A stretch of 64,000 nt of DNA, taken from positions 310,001 to 374,000 of the forward strand of contig NZ_NSJB01000002.1 in NCBI RefSeq assembly GCF_002285265.1, given 5' to 3'. The notes under the pieces are model-generated. The model had not been told where the DNA came from. It saw nothing but the letters and a program-made list of their open reading frames with translations, and searched no databases. Made by a program: the position numbers and the translations under genes. This DNA comes from Vandammella animalimorsus (GTDB lineage Bacteria > Pseudomonadota > Gammaproteobacteria > Burkholderiales > Burkholderiaceae_C). This document shows positions 1 to 11,623 of this stretch, one piece after another (within the stretch, counting starts at the first letter, position 1; each line of letters begins with the position of its first letter).

Positions 1-189
1 ACGCACACGGCCTCGCCGCAATCGCTGGCGCGCTATGGCTGCGGCAGCGTGGCCGAGGCCTGCGCGCTGTGGGCCGCCGCCAGCGCAGGAGGCCACGCCA
101 GCCTGCTGCTGCCGCGCCTGGTGGCCGCCTGCGGCAGCGCCACCCTGGCCGTGGCCACCCCATCGAGCTTGCAAGGACTTTGCCCATGA
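1..189 (+). CDS. Cobalamin biosynthesis protein, CbiG C-terminal/CobE-like domain (5' partial)
   Basis: The first reading frame is open from the window edge to a TGA at 187-189 and gives 62 residues. The stretch '[16 protein letters not shown]' followed by 'LLLPRL' and 'ATLAVA' matches the end of the CbiG C-terminal/CobE domain, where a Ser-Val-Ala-Glu-Ala block precedes a short strand and a final Ala-Thr-x-Ala-Val-Ala strand. In the aerobic B12 pathway CobE is a small accessory protein, and CbiG opens the delta-lactone of cobalt-precorrin-5A in the anaerobic pathway. The stop overlaps the cobM start (ATGA), so the two are translationally coupled. Only the C-terminus is visible, so I cannot tell a stand-alone CobE from a fusion. 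Confidence 0.75.
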   Translation, partial: THTASPQSLARYGCGSVAEACALWAAASAGGHASLLLPRLVAACGSATLAVATPSSLQGLCP

Positions 190-1004
190 CCGTGCATTTC
201 ATCGGCGCCGGCCCCGGCGCTGCCGACCTGATCACCGTGCGCGGGCGCGAGCTGCTGGCGCGCTGCCCGGTGTGCCTGTATGCCGGCTCGCTGGTGCCCG
301 GCGCGCTGCTGGCGCACTGCCCGCCGGGCGCGCGCATCGTCAACACCGCGCCGCTGAGCCTGGATGAGATCGTCGCCGAGATGGCCGCCGCCCACGCCCG
401 CGGGCAGGACGTGGCGCGCCTGCACTCGGGCGATCTGTCCGTCTGGTCGGCCATGGGCGAGCAGCTGCGCCGCCTGCGCGCGCTGGGCATCGACTACAGC
501 CTCACCCCCGGCGTGCCGGCCTTTGCCGCCGCCGCCGCCGCACTGCAGGCCGAGCTGACCCTGCCCGGCCTGTGCCAGTCGGTGGTGCTCACGCGCACCC
601 CTGGCCGCGCCAGCGCCATGCCCGAGGGCGAGCGCCTGGCCGCCTTTGCCGCCACGGGCGCGGTGCTGGCCATCCACCTGTCCATCCACGTGGCGCAGCA
701 GGTGCAGGACGAACTGCTGCCGCACTACGGCGCCGACTGCCCGGCGGCCATCGTCTGGCGCGCCAGCTGGCCGGACGAGACCATCGTGCGCAGCACCGTC
801 GGCCAGCTGGCGCAGGCCGTGGCCAGCCACATGGAGCGCACTGCGCTGATCCTGGTCGGGCGCAGCCTGCAGGCCGAGCACTTTGCCGAAAGCCGCCTGT
901 ACGCCGCCGACTACGACCGCCGCTACCGCCCGGTGGGCGATGCGCCGCGCTTTGCGCACGACGCGCAGGCGCTGGACACGGCCACCGACCGCCCCCGCCG
1001 CTGA
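186..1004 (+). CDS. cobM: Precorrin-4 C11-methyltransferase
   Basis: This 272-residue protein of the SUMT/tetrapyrrole methylase family transfers a methyl group from S-adenosylmethionine to C11 of precorrin-4, giving precorrin-5 in the cytoplasmic corrin pathway. The N-terminal glycine-rich loop '[13 protein letters not shown]', the 'CLYAGSLV' strand, the '[15 protein letters not shown]' block and '[12 protein letters not shown]' are the family hallmarks, and the length is typical. The start at 186 is preferred over an upstream in-frame ATG at 69, because it begins directly at the conserved loop and overlaps the preceding stop by ATGA. It is followed after 22 bases by cobF, consistent with one cob operon. 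Confidence 0.95.
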   Translation: MTVHFIGAGPGAADLITVRGRELLARCPVCLYAGSLVPGALLAHCPPGARIVNTAPLSLDEIVAEMAAAHARGQDVARLHSGDLSVWSAMGEQLRRLRALGIDYSLTPGVPAFAAAAAALQAELTLPGLCQSVVLTRTPGRASAMPEGERLAAFAATGAVLAIHLSIHVAQQVQDELLPHYGADCPAAIVWRASWPDETIVRSTVGQLAQAVASHMERTALILVGRSLQAEHFAESRLYAADYDRRYRPVGDAPRFAHDAQALDTATDRPRR

Positions 1005-1026
1005 ACTGCCGCACGGAGCAACGTCC

Positions 1027-1869
1027 ATGACCGCCCAAACCGCCCCACCCCAGCCCATGGACCTGCCCGCGCTGGAGCTGACGCTCATCGGCATCGGCAC
1101 CGGCAACCCCGGGCACCTGACGCGCCAGGCCGAGGCGGCCATGCGCGCGGCCGATCTGATCCTGTTGCCGCACAAGGGCCAGGACAAGGCCGAGCTGGCC
1201 GCCGTGCGCCAGGCGCTGTGCGATGCCGTGCTCGGCGCCGATGCCGCCCGGGCCTGCATCGCCGGCTTCGACATGCCGCTGCGCCGCAGCGAGGGCGGCG
1301 ATTACCTGAACCAGGTCGATGAGTGGCATGCCGCCATCACCCAACGCTGGCAGGCGGCCATTGCCCAGGCGCTGGCGCGGCAGCCGGCGCTGCGCCAGGC
1401 CAAGGCCGCGCTGCAGGTGGCGCTGCTGGTCTGGGGCGATCCGGCGCTGTACGACAGCACTCTGCGCATTGCCGCGCGGCTGCGCCCTGCGCCGCAGCGC
1501 GTGCAGGTCGTGGCCGGCATCACCGCCATGCAGGCGCTGACGGCCGCGCACGCGCTGGCGCTCAACGACATCGGCCAGCCTTTTCTGGTCACCACCGGGC
1601 GGCAATTGCGCGAGCACGGCTGGCCCCAGGGCGTGGACACGCTGGTGGTGATGCTCGATGGCCAGTGCAGTTTCGAGGCCTTGCCCGCCGAGCTGGCGCA
1701 GCAGCTGCACATCTGGTGGGGCGCCTACCTGGGCATGCCCCAGCAATTGCTCGACAGCGGCCCGCTGCCCCAGGCCGGGCCGCGCATCGTGCAAACCCGC
1801 GCCGCCGCACGGGCGCAGCACGGCTGGATCATGGACACCTATCTGCTGCGCCGCCAGCCGCAGGGCTGA
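1027..1869 (+). CDS. cobF: Precorrin-6A synthase (deacetylating)
   Basis: This 280-residue SAM-dependent methylase methylates C1 of precorrin-5 and expels the acetyl group, giving precorrin-6A. The step is specific to the aerobic pathway. Visible motifs are 'LIGIGTGNPGHLT' near the N-terminus, 'DLILLPHKG', the central 'LVWGDPALYDSTLRI' and 'VVAGITAMQALTAAH'. These fit CobF better than CobI, CobJ or CobL because of the HKG and WGDPALYDS blocks. The ATG at 1027 is chosen because the upstream extension (to 883) overlaps cobM in another frame and is not methylase-like. It is the last gene of the cob cluster here; a strong terminator follows. Confidence 0.93.
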   Translation: MTAQTAPPQPMDLPALELTLIGIGTGNPGHLTRQAEAAMRAADLILLPHKGQDKAELAAVRQALCDAVLGADAARACIAGFDMPLRRSEGGDYLNQVDEWHAAITQRWQAAIAQALARQPALRQAKAALQVALLVWGDPALYDSTLRIAARLRPAPQRVQVVAGITAMQALTAAHALALNDIGQPFLVTTGRQLREHGWPQGVDTLVVMLDGQCSFEALPAELAQQLHIWWGAYLGMPQQLLDSGPLPQAGPRIVQTRAAARAQHGWIMDTYLLRRQPQG

Positions 1870-1906
1870 GCGCCCGTCCGGCTGCAAAGGCCCGCCCCAA
1901 CGCAAC

Positions 1907-1944
1907 AGCGGCCCATGGCTTTGCGCCATGGGCCGCTGGTTTTT
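1907..1944 (+). terminator. Rho-independent terminator of the cob operon
   Basis: A perfect 12-bp stem (AGCGGCCCATGG with its complement), a 7-base loop and a run of five T on the + strand lie 38 bases after cobF. The next gene is convergent, and its strand has no U-run after the stem, so the signal serves the cob operon. Confidence 0.85.
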
Positions 1945-1999
1945 CATGCCGGGCGGCGGGCCTTTTGCTCAGGCCTTTGCACAGGCCCTTGACAAGCCC

Positions 2000-3490
2000 T
2001 TATTTGGATTGGAGCTTGGCTTTCTCTGGCGCCGCCGCCGCAGCCTGCTGCCCGGGCGCGGCCTCGTCCGCATCGCGCTGGGCCACCTTGACCGGCAGGC
2101 CCTTGAGCTGGTTGATGGCCTGCTGCAGCTGGAAGTCCTCGGGCGAGCCGAACTGCGGCAGGCGGCGCAGGGGCTTGCCGTCGTTGTCCTGCGTTTCCTT
2201 CTCCAGGCGCTTGAGGGCCTGCTCGCGCTCCTTTTCCTTGCGCGCGGCTTCTTCCGGGTCGTCCTCGTTGCCCAGGTGCTTGTGCAGATCGGCCTCGCGC
2301 ACGCGCAGCGAGGCATAGGGGCTGCCCTCGGCGGTTTCGTCCAGCTCGATGTCCGGCGCAATGCCCTTGGCCTGGATGGAGCGGCCCAGCGGCGTGTAGT
2401 ACAGCGCCGTGGTGAGCTTGATGCCCGAGTCCGGGCCGAGCTGGCGCACGGTCTGCACCGAGCCTTTGCCAAAGGTCTGGCTGCCCATGATGGTGGCGCG
2501 CTTGTGGTCCTGCAGCGCGCCGGCGACGATTTCGCTGGCCGAGGCCGAGCCTTCGTTGACCAGCACCACCAGCGGCACTTTCTTCACGCCCGAGGGCAGG
2601 CGCTTGAGCGGGTCGTTGCCGCCGATGGGAAAGCGCCTGGGCATGTAGTCGGCCGGGCTGGTGGTGAAGGTGGCCTTGCTCTCGGCCAGCTGGCCGTTGG
2701 TGGTGACCACGGTCACATCCGGCGGCAGGAAGGCGGCCGAGACGGCGATGGCCGCATCAAGCAGGCCGCCCGGGTCGTTGCGCAGATCCAGCACCAGGCC
2801 CTTGAGCTGGGGCTCCTTGGCGTAGAGCTCGGCGAGCTTGTTGACGAAGTCGTCCACGGTGCGATCCTGGAACTGCGACAGGCGCAGCCAGGCGTAGCCC
2901 GGCTCGATGATCTCGCCCTTGACCGAGCGCGTCTTGATCTCCTCACGGGTGATGGTGACGGTGAAGGTGCGGCTCTCGTCCTTGCGGAAAATGGTCAGCA
3001 CCACCTGGGTGTTGGGCTCGCCGCGCATGCGCTTGACGGCCTCGGTCAGGCTCAGGCCCTTGACGGCCGTGTCGTCGATCTTGGTGATCAGGTCGTTGGT
3101 CATCAGGCCGGCGCGGTCGGCTGGCGAGCCCTCGATGGGCGAGACGACGCGGATCAGCCCGTCCTCCTGCGAGATTTCGATGCCCACGCCCACGAAGCGG
3201 CCGGTCGTGCCTTCGCGAAATTCCTTGAAGCTGGACTTGTCGAAATACTGCGAGTGCGGATCCAGGCTGGCCACCATGCCGGAGATGGCGTCCGTGATGA
3301 GCTTCTTGTCATCGACCGGCTCGACGTAATCCGTCTTGATCAGGCCATACACGGCCGCCAGTTGCTGGATTTCCTCCAGCGGCAGCGGCGCCACAGCATT
3401 GCGCGCCAGCGGCTGCAGCGAGAAGGTGGCCAGCGCGCCGGTGAGTATCCCGACGCCCACCCACGCTGCGGTTTGCATTTTTTGTCTCAT
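2000..3490 (-). CDS. S41-family C-terminal processing peptidase
   Basis: This 496-residue periplasmic or membrane-anchored serine protease belongs to the CtpA/Prc family, which trims C-termini of envelope proteins and cell-wall hydrolases. An N-terminal hydrophobic segment (about residues 8-25) is an uncleaved signal anchor or signal peptide. A PDZ domain covers roughly residues 95-175 ('GVGIEISQEDGLIRVVSPIEG'). The catalytic dyad is seen as 'EGSASASEI' (Ser317) and 'TFGKGSVQT' (Lys342), at the family spacing of 25 residues. The region after about residue 380 is charged and low-complexity. It lies downstream of gpmA on the same strand with only a 49-base gap, so they may be co-transcribed. 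The exact substrate is not evident. Confidence 0.93.
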   Translation of the reverse strand: MRQKMQTAAWVGVGILTGALATFSLQPLARNAVAPLPLEEIQQLAAVYGLIKTDYVEPVDDKKLITDAISGMVASLDPHSQYFDKSSFKEFREGTTGRFVGVGIEISQEDGLIRVVSPIEGSPADRAGLMTNDLITKIDDTAVKGLSLTEAVKRMRGEPNTQVVLTIFRKDESRTFTVTITREEIKTRSVKGEIIEPGYAWLRLSQFQDRTVDDFVNKLAELYAKEPQLKGLVLDLRNDPGGLLDAAIAVSAAFLPPDVTVVTTNGQLAESKATFTTSPADYMPRRFPIGGNDPLKRLPSGVKKVPLVVLVNEGSASASEIVAGALQDHKRATIMGSQTFGKGSVQTVRQLGPDSGIKLTTALYYTPLGRSIQAKGIAPDIELDETAEGSPYASLRVREADLHKHLGNEDDPEEAARKEKEREQALKRLEKETQDNDGKPLRRLPQFGSPEDFQLQQAINQLKGLPVKVAQRDADEAAPGQQAAAAAPEKAKLQSK

Positions 3491-3539
3491 AACACCGATT
3501 TCCAGAATTTGCTCATCTCAGTCCCACGGCCTGCGGCGT

Positions 3540-4253
3540 TCACTGCAGGGGCTTCTCGCCCGAGGGCTCCAGGTAATAGCGGCGCAGTGGCTTGAGCTGC
3601 TCATCGAGCTCATAGACCAGCGGCGTGCCATTGGGGATGTTGAGCGAGACGATGTCCTGATCGGAGATGCCGTCCAGGTACTTGACCAGCGCGCGCAGCG
3701 AGTTGCCATGCGCGGCAATCACCAGGCGCTTTCCGGCGCGGATGTCCGGCGCGATGTGCGACTCCCAGTATGGCAGCACGCGCGCCACCGTGTCCTTGAG
3801 GCACTCGGTCAGCGGAATCTGCTCGGGCGCCAGCGCGCTGTAGCGGCGGTCGCCGCGCTCGCTGCGCGCATCGCCCGCTTCCAGCGGCGGCGGCGGCGTG
3901 TCGTAGCTGCGGCGCCAGATCAACACCTGCTCATCGCCGTATTGCCGGGCCATGTCGGCCTTGTTCAGCCCCTGCAGGCCGCCATAGTGGCGCTCGTTCA
4001 GGCGCCAGGATTTTTCTACCGGCAGCCAGGTCGCATCCATCGCATCCAGGCAATGCCACAGCGTGTGGATGGCGCGCTTGAGCACGCTGGTGTAGGCCTT
4101 GTCGAACTCCAGGCCCGCCGCCTGCAGGCGCCGCCCGGCCTCCTGGGCCTGGGCGATGCCCGTGGCCGTCAAGTCCACGTCGGTCCAGCCGGTGAAGCGG
4201 TTTTCGAGGTTCCAGGTGGATTCGCCGTGGCGGATCAGTACGAGCTTGTGCAT
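3540..4253 (-). CDS. gpmA: 2,3-bisphosphoglycerate-dependent phosphoglycerate mutase
   Basis: This 237-residue glycolytic/gluconeogenic enzyme interconverts 3- and 2-phosphoglycerate. The N-terminal phosphohistidine motif 'LIRHGEST' (His9) is followed by '[16 protein letters not shown]'. The later 'LKRAIHTLW', '[14 protein letters not shown]' and '[15 protein letters not shown]' blocks (second catalytic His) are diagnostic of the cofactor-dependent type rather than other histidine phosphatases. It is divergent from yibN. The linkage of a phosphoglycerate mutase and an S41 or EnvC-like protein to the yibN-grxC-secB-gpsA group recalls the arrangement in enterobacteria. Confidence 0.97.
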   Translation of the reverse strand: MHKLVLIRHGESTWNLENRFTGWTDVDLTATGIAQAQEAGRRLQAAGLEFDKAYTSVLKRAIHTLWHCLDAMDATWLPVEKSWRLNERHYGGLQGLNKADMARQYGDEQVLIWRRSYDTPPPPLEAGDARSERGDRRYSALAPEQIPLTECLKDTVARVLPYWESHIAPDIRAGKRLVIAAHGNSLRALVKYLDGISDQDIVSLNIPNGTPLVYELDEQLKPLRRYYLEPSGEKPLQ

Positions 4254-4559
4254 GGGGCAGGGCTATGGAGATGCGGTAGAGAAAACGCTGCGATGCCAGC
4301 GCGCCAGGCGAGCGGCCATCGGCCATGGGCCATCGCCGCGCGCCAGCAAAACAAAAAGCCCGCCATTTTAAAACCTGTTGCCCCATCGCGCTTGCCCTGC
4401 TGCGGCAGGGCCAGAACGGCACACCGCAGGGCAGCGCGGTGCGGGCCGCCCATGCCGCACGGCGGCGAAATACTAGAATGCGCGCTTTTGCGTTTTCTTG
4501 TTCCCTGATCGCCCGGCCGGCAACGGCGCGGCGAGCTGTTTTCTTGACGAGTTGCTGCC
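4254..4559. other. Divergent intergenic region gpmA/yibN
   Basis: These 306 bases separate two divergent genes and should hold both promoters. A possible -10 hexamer TAGAAT (4474-4479) faces yibN, but I see no good -35 at the right spacing. No coding frame with a recognisable product is present. Confidence 0.5.
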
Positions 4560-4979
4560 GTGAGTTTCTTTCTGGATAACTGGTATTTGTTCGTGCTGGC
4601 CATTGGCTCCGGCGCCATGCTGTTTTTGCCTGCGCTGGCCCGCCAGGGCACGGCCAGCATCACACCGGCGCAGGCGGTACAGAAAATGAATGCCGAAAAG
4701 GCCGTGGTGATCGACGTGCGCAGCAGCGACGAATACGCCAGCGGCCACGTCAAGGGCGCCAGGCACATCACCGCTGACGCGCTGGAGCAGCAGCTGCCGC
4801 AGGCCGTGAAGAACAAGGCCGCGCCCGTGCTGTTCATCTGCGCCAGCGGCCCGCGCGCCCAGCGCGCACTGCTGCAGGCCAAAAAGCTCGGCTACGAGAA
4901 CGGCTTCGTCATCGCCGGCGGCACCAAGGCCTGGCGCGATGCCGGGCTGCCACTGGCCACCGGCGCCAAGGCCGGTTAA
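4560..4979 (+). CDS. yibN: Membrane-anchored rhodanese-like protein (YibN family)
   Basis: This 139-residue protein has one N-terminal transmembrane segment (about residues 6-27) and a single rhodanese domain on the other side of the helix. The domain shows '[11 protein letters not shown]', 'GHVKGARHI', and the active-site loop '[12 protein letters not shown]' with the catalytic cysteine at residue 94. It may move sulfane sulfur, but the physiological partner of YibN is not settled. The start is a GTG (4560) just before the hydrophobic helix. Gene order yibN-grxC-secB-gpsA is the same as in E. coli, which supports orthology. Confidence 0.9.
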   Translation: MSFFLDNWYLFVLAIGSGAMLFLPALARQGTASITPAQAVQKMNAEKAVVIDVRSSDEYASGHVKGARHITADALEQQLPQAVKNKAAPVLFICASGPRAQRALLQAKKLGYENGFVIAGGTKAWRDAGLPLATGAKAG

Positions 4980-5042
4980 GCCCTGCTTGCCGCCGCGCCC
5001 CTTTGCCTGAACCGATTCGCTCCACACGCCATTCATCGCCCT

Positions 5043-5297
5043 ATGCAAACCGTCACCATGTACACCACGGCCGTCTGCCCCTACTGCCTGCGCGCCAAGC
5101 AGCTGCTCAAGGCACGCGGCGTGCAGGCCATCGAGGAAATCCGCGTCGATCTGGACCCCGGCCTGCGCACGCAAATGATGGAGCGCACCGGCCGCCGCAC
5201 CGTGCCGCAGATCTACATCGGCAGCACCCACGTGGGCGGCTACGACGATCTGGCCGCGCTGGACGCGCAGGGCCAGCTGCTGCCGCTGCTGGGCTGA
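5043..5297 (+). CDS. grxC: Glutaredoxin 3
   Basis: This 84-residue dithiol glutaredoxin reduces protein and glutathione-mixed disulfides in the cytoplasm using glutathione. It has the 'CPYC' active site at residues 12-15, 'TVPQIYIG' with the cis-proline, and 'HVGGYDDL' for glutathione binding. The size is standard. It sits 63 bases after yibN and just over 100 bases before secB, in the conserved cluster. Confidence 0.97.
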   Translation: MQTVTMYTTAVCPYCLRAKQLLKARGVQAIEEIRVDLDPGLRTQMMERTGRRTVPQIYIGSTHVGGYDDLAALDAQGQLLPLLG

Positions 5298-5401
5298 GCC
5301 GCGCGCCAATTGCCTGCATAATGCGCGGGCCTTGGCGCCCAGGCGGGGCCGCAGCGCCTTGCCTGTTCCGATTGCACCGATCCACATTGAAAGAGCCCAG
5401 C

Positions 5402-5875
5402 ATGGCTGAAGAAACCAACAACCAACCCGTGTTCCAGATCCAGCGCGTCTACCTCAAGGACTTGTCGCTGGAGCAGCCCAATTCGCCCGCCATCCTGCTG
5501 GAGCAGGCCCAACCCAGCGTGGACATCCAGCTGGCCGTGGCCGCCAACAACATCGACGAAGGCATCTTCGAGATCGTCGTCACCGGCACGGTGCACACCA
5601 AGGTCAACGACAAGACCCTGTTCCTGGTCGAGGCCAAGCAAGCGGGCATCTTCGAGATCCGCAACATCCCGCAGGAGCAAATGGGCGCCGTGGTTGGCGT
5701 GGCCTGCCCGCAAATCGTCTACCCCTATCTGCGCGGCAACATTGCCGATCTGATCAACCGCGCCGGCTTCCCGCCCGTGCACCTGGCCGAGATCAACTTC
5801 CAGGCCATGTACGAGCAGCAGCAGGCACAGCAGGCCGGCGCCACCAACGGCGGCGACCCGGCCCCCGTGCAGTAA
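5402..5875 (+). CDS. secB: Protein-export chaperone SecB
   Basis: This 157-residue cytosolic export chaperone acts as a tetramer that holds precursors unfolded and delivers them to SecA. The sequence follows the family from '[14 protein letters not shown]' through '[11 protein letters not shown]' to the conserved '[16 protein letters not shown]' and '[16 protein letters not shown]'. A longer in-frame extension upstream exists but is not SecB-like; the ATG at 5402 begins at the normal N-terminus. A terminator follows, separating it from gpsA, which then needs its own promoter or read-through. Confidence 0.98.
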   Translation: MAEETNNQPVFQIQRVYLKDLSLEQPNSPAILLEQAQPSVDIQLAVAANNIDEGIFEIVVTGTVHTKVNDKTLFLVEAKQAGIFEIRNIPQEQMGAVVGVACPQIVYPYLRGNIADLINRAGFPPVHLAEINFQAMYEQQQAQQAGATNGGDPAPVQ

Positions 5876-5932
5876 GGCTCGGCGCAGGCGCGCCAGCACA
5901 CACCGGCACGCCTGCGGCTTGCCACCACAAGC

Positions 5933-5958
5933 AGGGGCCTTTGCAGGCCCCTTTTTTT
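5933..5958 (+). terminator. Rho-independent terminator after secB
   Basis: A 7-bp GC-rich stem (AGGGGCC with GGCCCCT), a short loop and seven T residues lie about 57 bases after the secB stop and before gpsA on the same strand. Confidence 0.85.
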
Positions 5959-6003
5959 GCGGCCATCAGCAGGCTGCCAACGCACAGGGGAAGGAGAGAC
6001 AGC

Positions 6004-7062
6004 ATGCTGGAACCACAGGCCTTGCGCATTCTGATCATCGGCGGTGGCGCCTGGGGCACGGCCGTGGCCCTGGCCGCAGCCCGGCACCCGGCGGGCCATG
6101 CCGTCTGCCTTTGGCTGCGCGATGCGGCCCAGGCCGCGCAGCTGCGCGCGCAAGGCTGCAACGCCCGCTACCTGCCAGGCATCGCACTGCCGCCGGCGCT
6201 GCGCATCGCCAGCGGCGAGCAGGCGCTGCAGACCGAGATCGCCCAGGCGCAGCTGGTCGTGCTGGGCACGCCGGTGGCCGCGCTGCAGGCCATGCTGGGC
6301 CAGCTCGCGCCCGCGCTGCGGCCTGACACGCCGCTGGTCTGGCTGTGCAAGGGCTTTGCCCCCACGCCGCAGCAGGCCTGGCACGGCCAGCTGCCCCATG
6401 AGCTGCAACAGCGCATCCTGCCGCAGGCGCTGTGCGGCGCGCTCAGCGGCCCCAGCTTCGCGCAGGAGGTGGCGCGCGGCCAGCCCACGGCCCTGGTCGC
6501 GGCCTCGGCCCATCAGGCCGTGCGCCAGGCGCTGATGCAGGCCTTCCACGCCCATGCGCTGCGCCTGTACAGCAACGACGATCTGGTGGGCGTGGAAGTC
6601 GGCGGCGCGGTCAAGAACGTGCTGGCCATCGCCACGGGCATTTGCGACGGCCTGGAGCTGGGCCTGAACGCGCGCGCGGCCCTGATCACGCGCGGCCTGG
6701 CCGAGATGACGCGCCTGGGCGTGGCCATGGGCGCGCGCGCGGCCACCTTCACCGGCCTGTCGGGCATGGGCGATCTGGTGCTCACCGCCACCGGCAACCT
6801 GTCGCGCAACCGCAAGGTCGGGCTGCTGCTGGCGCAGGGCCAGCGCCTGCCCGACATCCTCACCACGCTGGGCCATGTGGCCGAAGGCGTGCACTGCGCC
6901 CAGGCGGTCGTGGCGCGCGCTGCGCAGCTGGGGGTGCACATGCCCATCAGCGAGGCTGTGGTGCGCCTGCTCGAGGGCCGGCAGCAGGCCGCGCACGCCG
7001 TGCAAAGCCTGCTGCAGCGCGACCCGGCCGCCGAGGCCGGCCACGAGGACGCCGCCCCTTGA
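6004..7062 (+). CDS. gpsA: Glycerol-3-phosphate dehydrogenase [NAD(P)+]
   Basis: This 352-residue cytosolic enzyme reduces dihydroxyacetone phosphate to sn-glycerol-3-phosphate for phospholipid synthesis. The Rossmann loop '[10 protein letters not shown]' lies at residues 11-20. Further family blocks are 'CKGF', '[18 protein letters not shown]', '[17 protein letters not shown]' with the catalytic Lys, and '[17 protein letters not shown]'. The ATG at 6004 has a purine-rich upstream stretch (aaggagag) and starts just before the Rossmann strand; the alternative at 5941 lies in the terminator T-run. It closes the yibN-grxC-secB-gpsA cluster. Confidence 0.97.
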   Translation: MLEPQALRILIIGGGAWGTAVALAAARHPAGHAVCLWLRDAAQAAQLRAQGCNARYLPGIALPPALRIASGEQALQTEIAQAQLVVLGTPVAALQAMLGQLAPALRPDTPLVWLCKGFAPTPQQAWHGQLPHELQQRILPQALCGALSGPSFAQEVARGQPTALVAASAHQAVRQALMQAFHAHALRLYSNDDLVGVEVGGAVKNVLAIATGICDGLELGLNARAALITRGLAEMTRLGVAMGARAATFTGLSGMGDLVLTATGNLSRNRKVGLLLAQGQRLPDILTTLGHVAEGVHCAQAVVARAAQLGVHMPISEAVVRLLEGRQQAAHAVQSLLQRDPAAEAGHEDAAP

Positions 7063-7087
7063 GGGCCGGCAACACCCCCCAGCGCCC

Positions 7088-7768
7088 ATGCCCAGCCCCG
7101 ACACCCTGCTGCAATTCTTCGGCCTGGCCGTGCTGCTGGCCCTCAGCCCCGGCCCGGACAACCTGTTCGTGCTGATGCAGTCCATCCAGCACGGCTGGCG
7201 CACCGGCCTGCTGGTGGTGCTGGGGCTGTGCCTGGGCGTGTGCGGCCATACCCTGGCCGTGGCCATGGGCCTGGCGGCGCTGCTGGCCGCCTCGCCGCAG
7301 CTGCTGACGCTGCTCAAGCTGCTGGGCGCGGCTTATCTGCTTTGGCTGGCCTGGGGCGCCTGGCATGCGCCCGTGGCAGCGCGAGCGCCCGATGCGATGC
7401 TGCCCCACCAAACGCAGCCTGCCGCAGCGCACGCCCCTGATGCCAAGCCCCATTCACGCCAGGCGCTGCGCTGCATTGGCCGAGGCCTGGTGATGAACCT
7501 GAGCAACCCCAAGGTGCTGTTGTTCTTCCTGGCCTTTTTGCCGCAGTTCACCCAGCCGGCGCGCGGGCCCATGGGCACGCAAATCATGGCGCTGGGCGCG
7601 GTGTTTGCCTTGAGCACGCTGCTGGTGTTTGGCGCCATCGCCTTTTTCTCCGGCAGCTTTGGCCAGGCGCTGCAGCGCTCGGCGCGCATGCAGCGCGTGC
7701 TCAACCGCAGCGCCAGCATCGTCTTCGCCGCCCTGGCGCTGCGCCTGCTGATTGCACAGGTGCAGTAA
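7088..7768 (+). CDS. LysE/RhtB-family amino-acid or small-metabolite exporter
   Basis: This 226-residue inner-membrane protein has about six hydrophobic helices. The family signature 'LALSPGPDNLFVLMQS' appears near the N-terminus, and the second half carries 'NLSNPKVLLFFLAFLPQF'. LysE/RhtB proteins export amino acids such as lysine, threonine or homoserine lactones; the substrate cannot be told from sequence. An Ala/Pro-rich linker of about 35 residues (roughly 100-135) between the two halves is longer than usual. It follows gpsA by 25 bases and may share its transcript. Confidence 0.88.
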   Translation: MPSPDTLLQFFGLAVLLALSPGPDNLFVLMQSIQHGWRTGLLVVLGLCLGVCGHTLAVAMGLAALLAASPQLLTLLKLLGAAYLLWLAWGAWHAPVAARAPDAMLPHQTQPAAAHAPDAKPHSRQALRCIGRGLVMNLSNPKVLLFFLAFLPQFTQPARGPMGTQIMALGAVFALSTLLVFGAIAFFSGSFGQALQRSARMQRVLNRSASIVFAALALRLLIAQVQ

Positions 7769-7815
7769 GAATCTGTTCGCCTGCCATCGCGCCACGCGCC
7801 ATTGCACAAAACACA

Positions 7816-7849
7816 ACACGCCGCCCTGGCGGAAACCAGGCCGGCGTGT
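7816..7849 (-). terminator. Likely clpB terminator (convergent region)
   Basis: The 8-bp stem ACACGCCG/CGGCGTGT lies between the convergent LysE-type gene and clpB. On the minus strand it is followed by a T-rich stretch (TTGTGTTTTG), so it best fits clpB. The loop is longish (18 bases), so termination strength is uncertain. Confidence 0.5.
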
Positions 7850-7885
7850 GTGCGTCGCCCTTCAAGGCAGGCGCTCAGAGCCTTC

Positions 7886-10480
<2,595 letters not shown>

Positions 10481-10516
10481 GTCGAAAATCCCTCTGCAAT
10501 GGTGTTGACTGCATCG

Positions 10517-10546
10517 CACATAAGGCTGGCCCGCCAAGCATTCAAG
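10517..10546 (-). promoter_or_regulatory. Sigma-32-like heat-shock promoter for clpB
   Basis: On the minus strand a CTTGAAT -35 element is followed, 14 bases on, by CCTTATGT, which agrees with the RpoH -10 consensus CCCCATNT at five of its seven specified positions. It ends about 37 bases before the clpB start. clpB is a classical RpoH regulon gene. The -35 lies in the loop of a GC-rich inverted repeat (10529-10535 with 10553-10559). Confidence 0.55.
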
Positions 10547-10603
10547 AGGTCCGGCGGGCTTTTTGCCATGCTTGCGCACAGCTTCAGACACTTGCAGGGG
10601 TTT

Positions 10604-11491
10604 CTACTGCGCCGCAGCAGCGGGCTGTGTCTTGCGGCACAAGAACTCGATCAGCGTCTGCTGAGTCTTGGTCTGATAGCGCGATGGCAGGTGCAGCAAA
10701 TACAGGTTCGAGCGCAGAAAAGCCAAGTCCCGCCGGGGTATGGGCAATTGGCGCAACTGGCCAGACGCGATTTCATCGGCCACCATGTATGCGGGCACCA
10801 AGCCAGCACCCAAGCCTTGCAGGATGGCATCGCGCAGAAAGAAAAAGTTGGCCGACGTCAAGCGCGTGCGGATGCTCGCGCTCTGGCCTGCCAGCTTGAG
10901 TTTTTCGCCTGTCAGCTCCGAAGTAATCAGCGGCAGGCACCGCAGCTGCGACAGCGTGCGCACGGCGCCATAGCCCTTTAGCAGGCTGGGGGCAGCACAC
11001 GCCACATACTCCACAGCGCCCAGGTTATGCGCCACCAGGTTGCTGGGGGCATCGCCCATGACGCGGATCGAAAAATCCACCGCGCCTTTGATGAGGTCCT
11101 CAATGGCATTGTCAAAAATCACCTCCAGGGTCACCTGCGGGTATAGGTGCATGAACTCCATCAGCCACGCCGCCATGGTGTGCTGACCGTAGCCACTGGG
11201 CACGCTCAGGCGTACCGTGCCACCCAGGTTGTTGCCCAGGTTCTGCAGTGACTCTTCGGCCGCCATCAGCTCATGGCGAATCTTCTTGCCATGGGCATAC
11301 AGCTGCCGCCCCAGCGCCGTGGCCTCCAGTTGGCGCGTGCTGCGCTTGAGCAGCTCAACCCCCAAGCTTTTCTCGAAATGGTTCAGCCGCTTGCTGATGT
11401 TGGCACGGCTCATGCCCAGCTTGCGCGCCGCGCGGCTGAGGTTGCCACTGTCAATGATGTCCACCAGCAAGTTCAGGCCATTCGCATCCAT
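10604..11491 (-). CDS. LysR-family transcriptional regulator
   Basis: This 295-residue regulator has an N-terminal winged helix-turn-helix ('SGNLSRAARKLGMSRANISKRLNHFEKSLGVELL') and a periplasmic-binding-like effector domain ('GTVRLSVPSGYGQHTMAAWL' onward). The closest visible type is the CrgA/AaeR-like group with 'RSTRQLEATALG'. The ATG at 11491 is preferred because AAAGG lies 6 bases upstream; an in-frame TTG at 11497 overlaps that ribosome site. It is divergent from the CoA-transferase gene and probably controls it together with the binding protein behind it. The co-inducer is unknown. Confidence 0.93.
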   Translation of the reverse strand: MDANGLNLLVDIIDSGNLSRAARKLGMSRANISKRLNHFEKSLGVELLKRSTRQLEATALGRQLYAHGKKIRHELMAAEESLQNLGNNLGGTVRLSVPSGYGQHTMAAWLMEFMHLYPQVTLEVIFDNAIEDLIKGAVDFSIRVMGDAPSNLVAHNLGAVEYVACAAPSLLKGYGAVRTLSQLRCLPLITSELTGEKLKLAGQSASIRTRLTSANFFFLRDAILQGLGAGLVPAYMVADEIASGQLRQLPIPRRDLAFLRSNLYLLHLPSRYQTKTQQTLIEFLCRKTQPAAAAQ

Positions 11492-11493
11492 TG

Positions 11494-11540
11494 TCAACCT
11501 TTAGTTGATAAATATGTTGAATATTAATTGCAATTGTCAA
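11494..11540. promoter_or_regulatory. Candidate LysR operator region
   Basis: The intergenic stretch between the LysR gene and the CoA-transferase is unusually AT-rich. It contains two inverted repeats: TCAAC-N5-GTTGA (11494-11508) and TTGA-N16-TCAA (11517-11540). Dyads in a divergent LysR promoter are the normal place for regulator binding. Binding itself is inferred. Confidence 0.45.
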
Positions 11541-11623
11541 GATTGAGTGTCTAGTCAACAATGGCCTCCATCACAAGAAGGCCCCATGGATCGAAGGGCC
11601 GCTGCCGATGGAGACAAGAGCAC

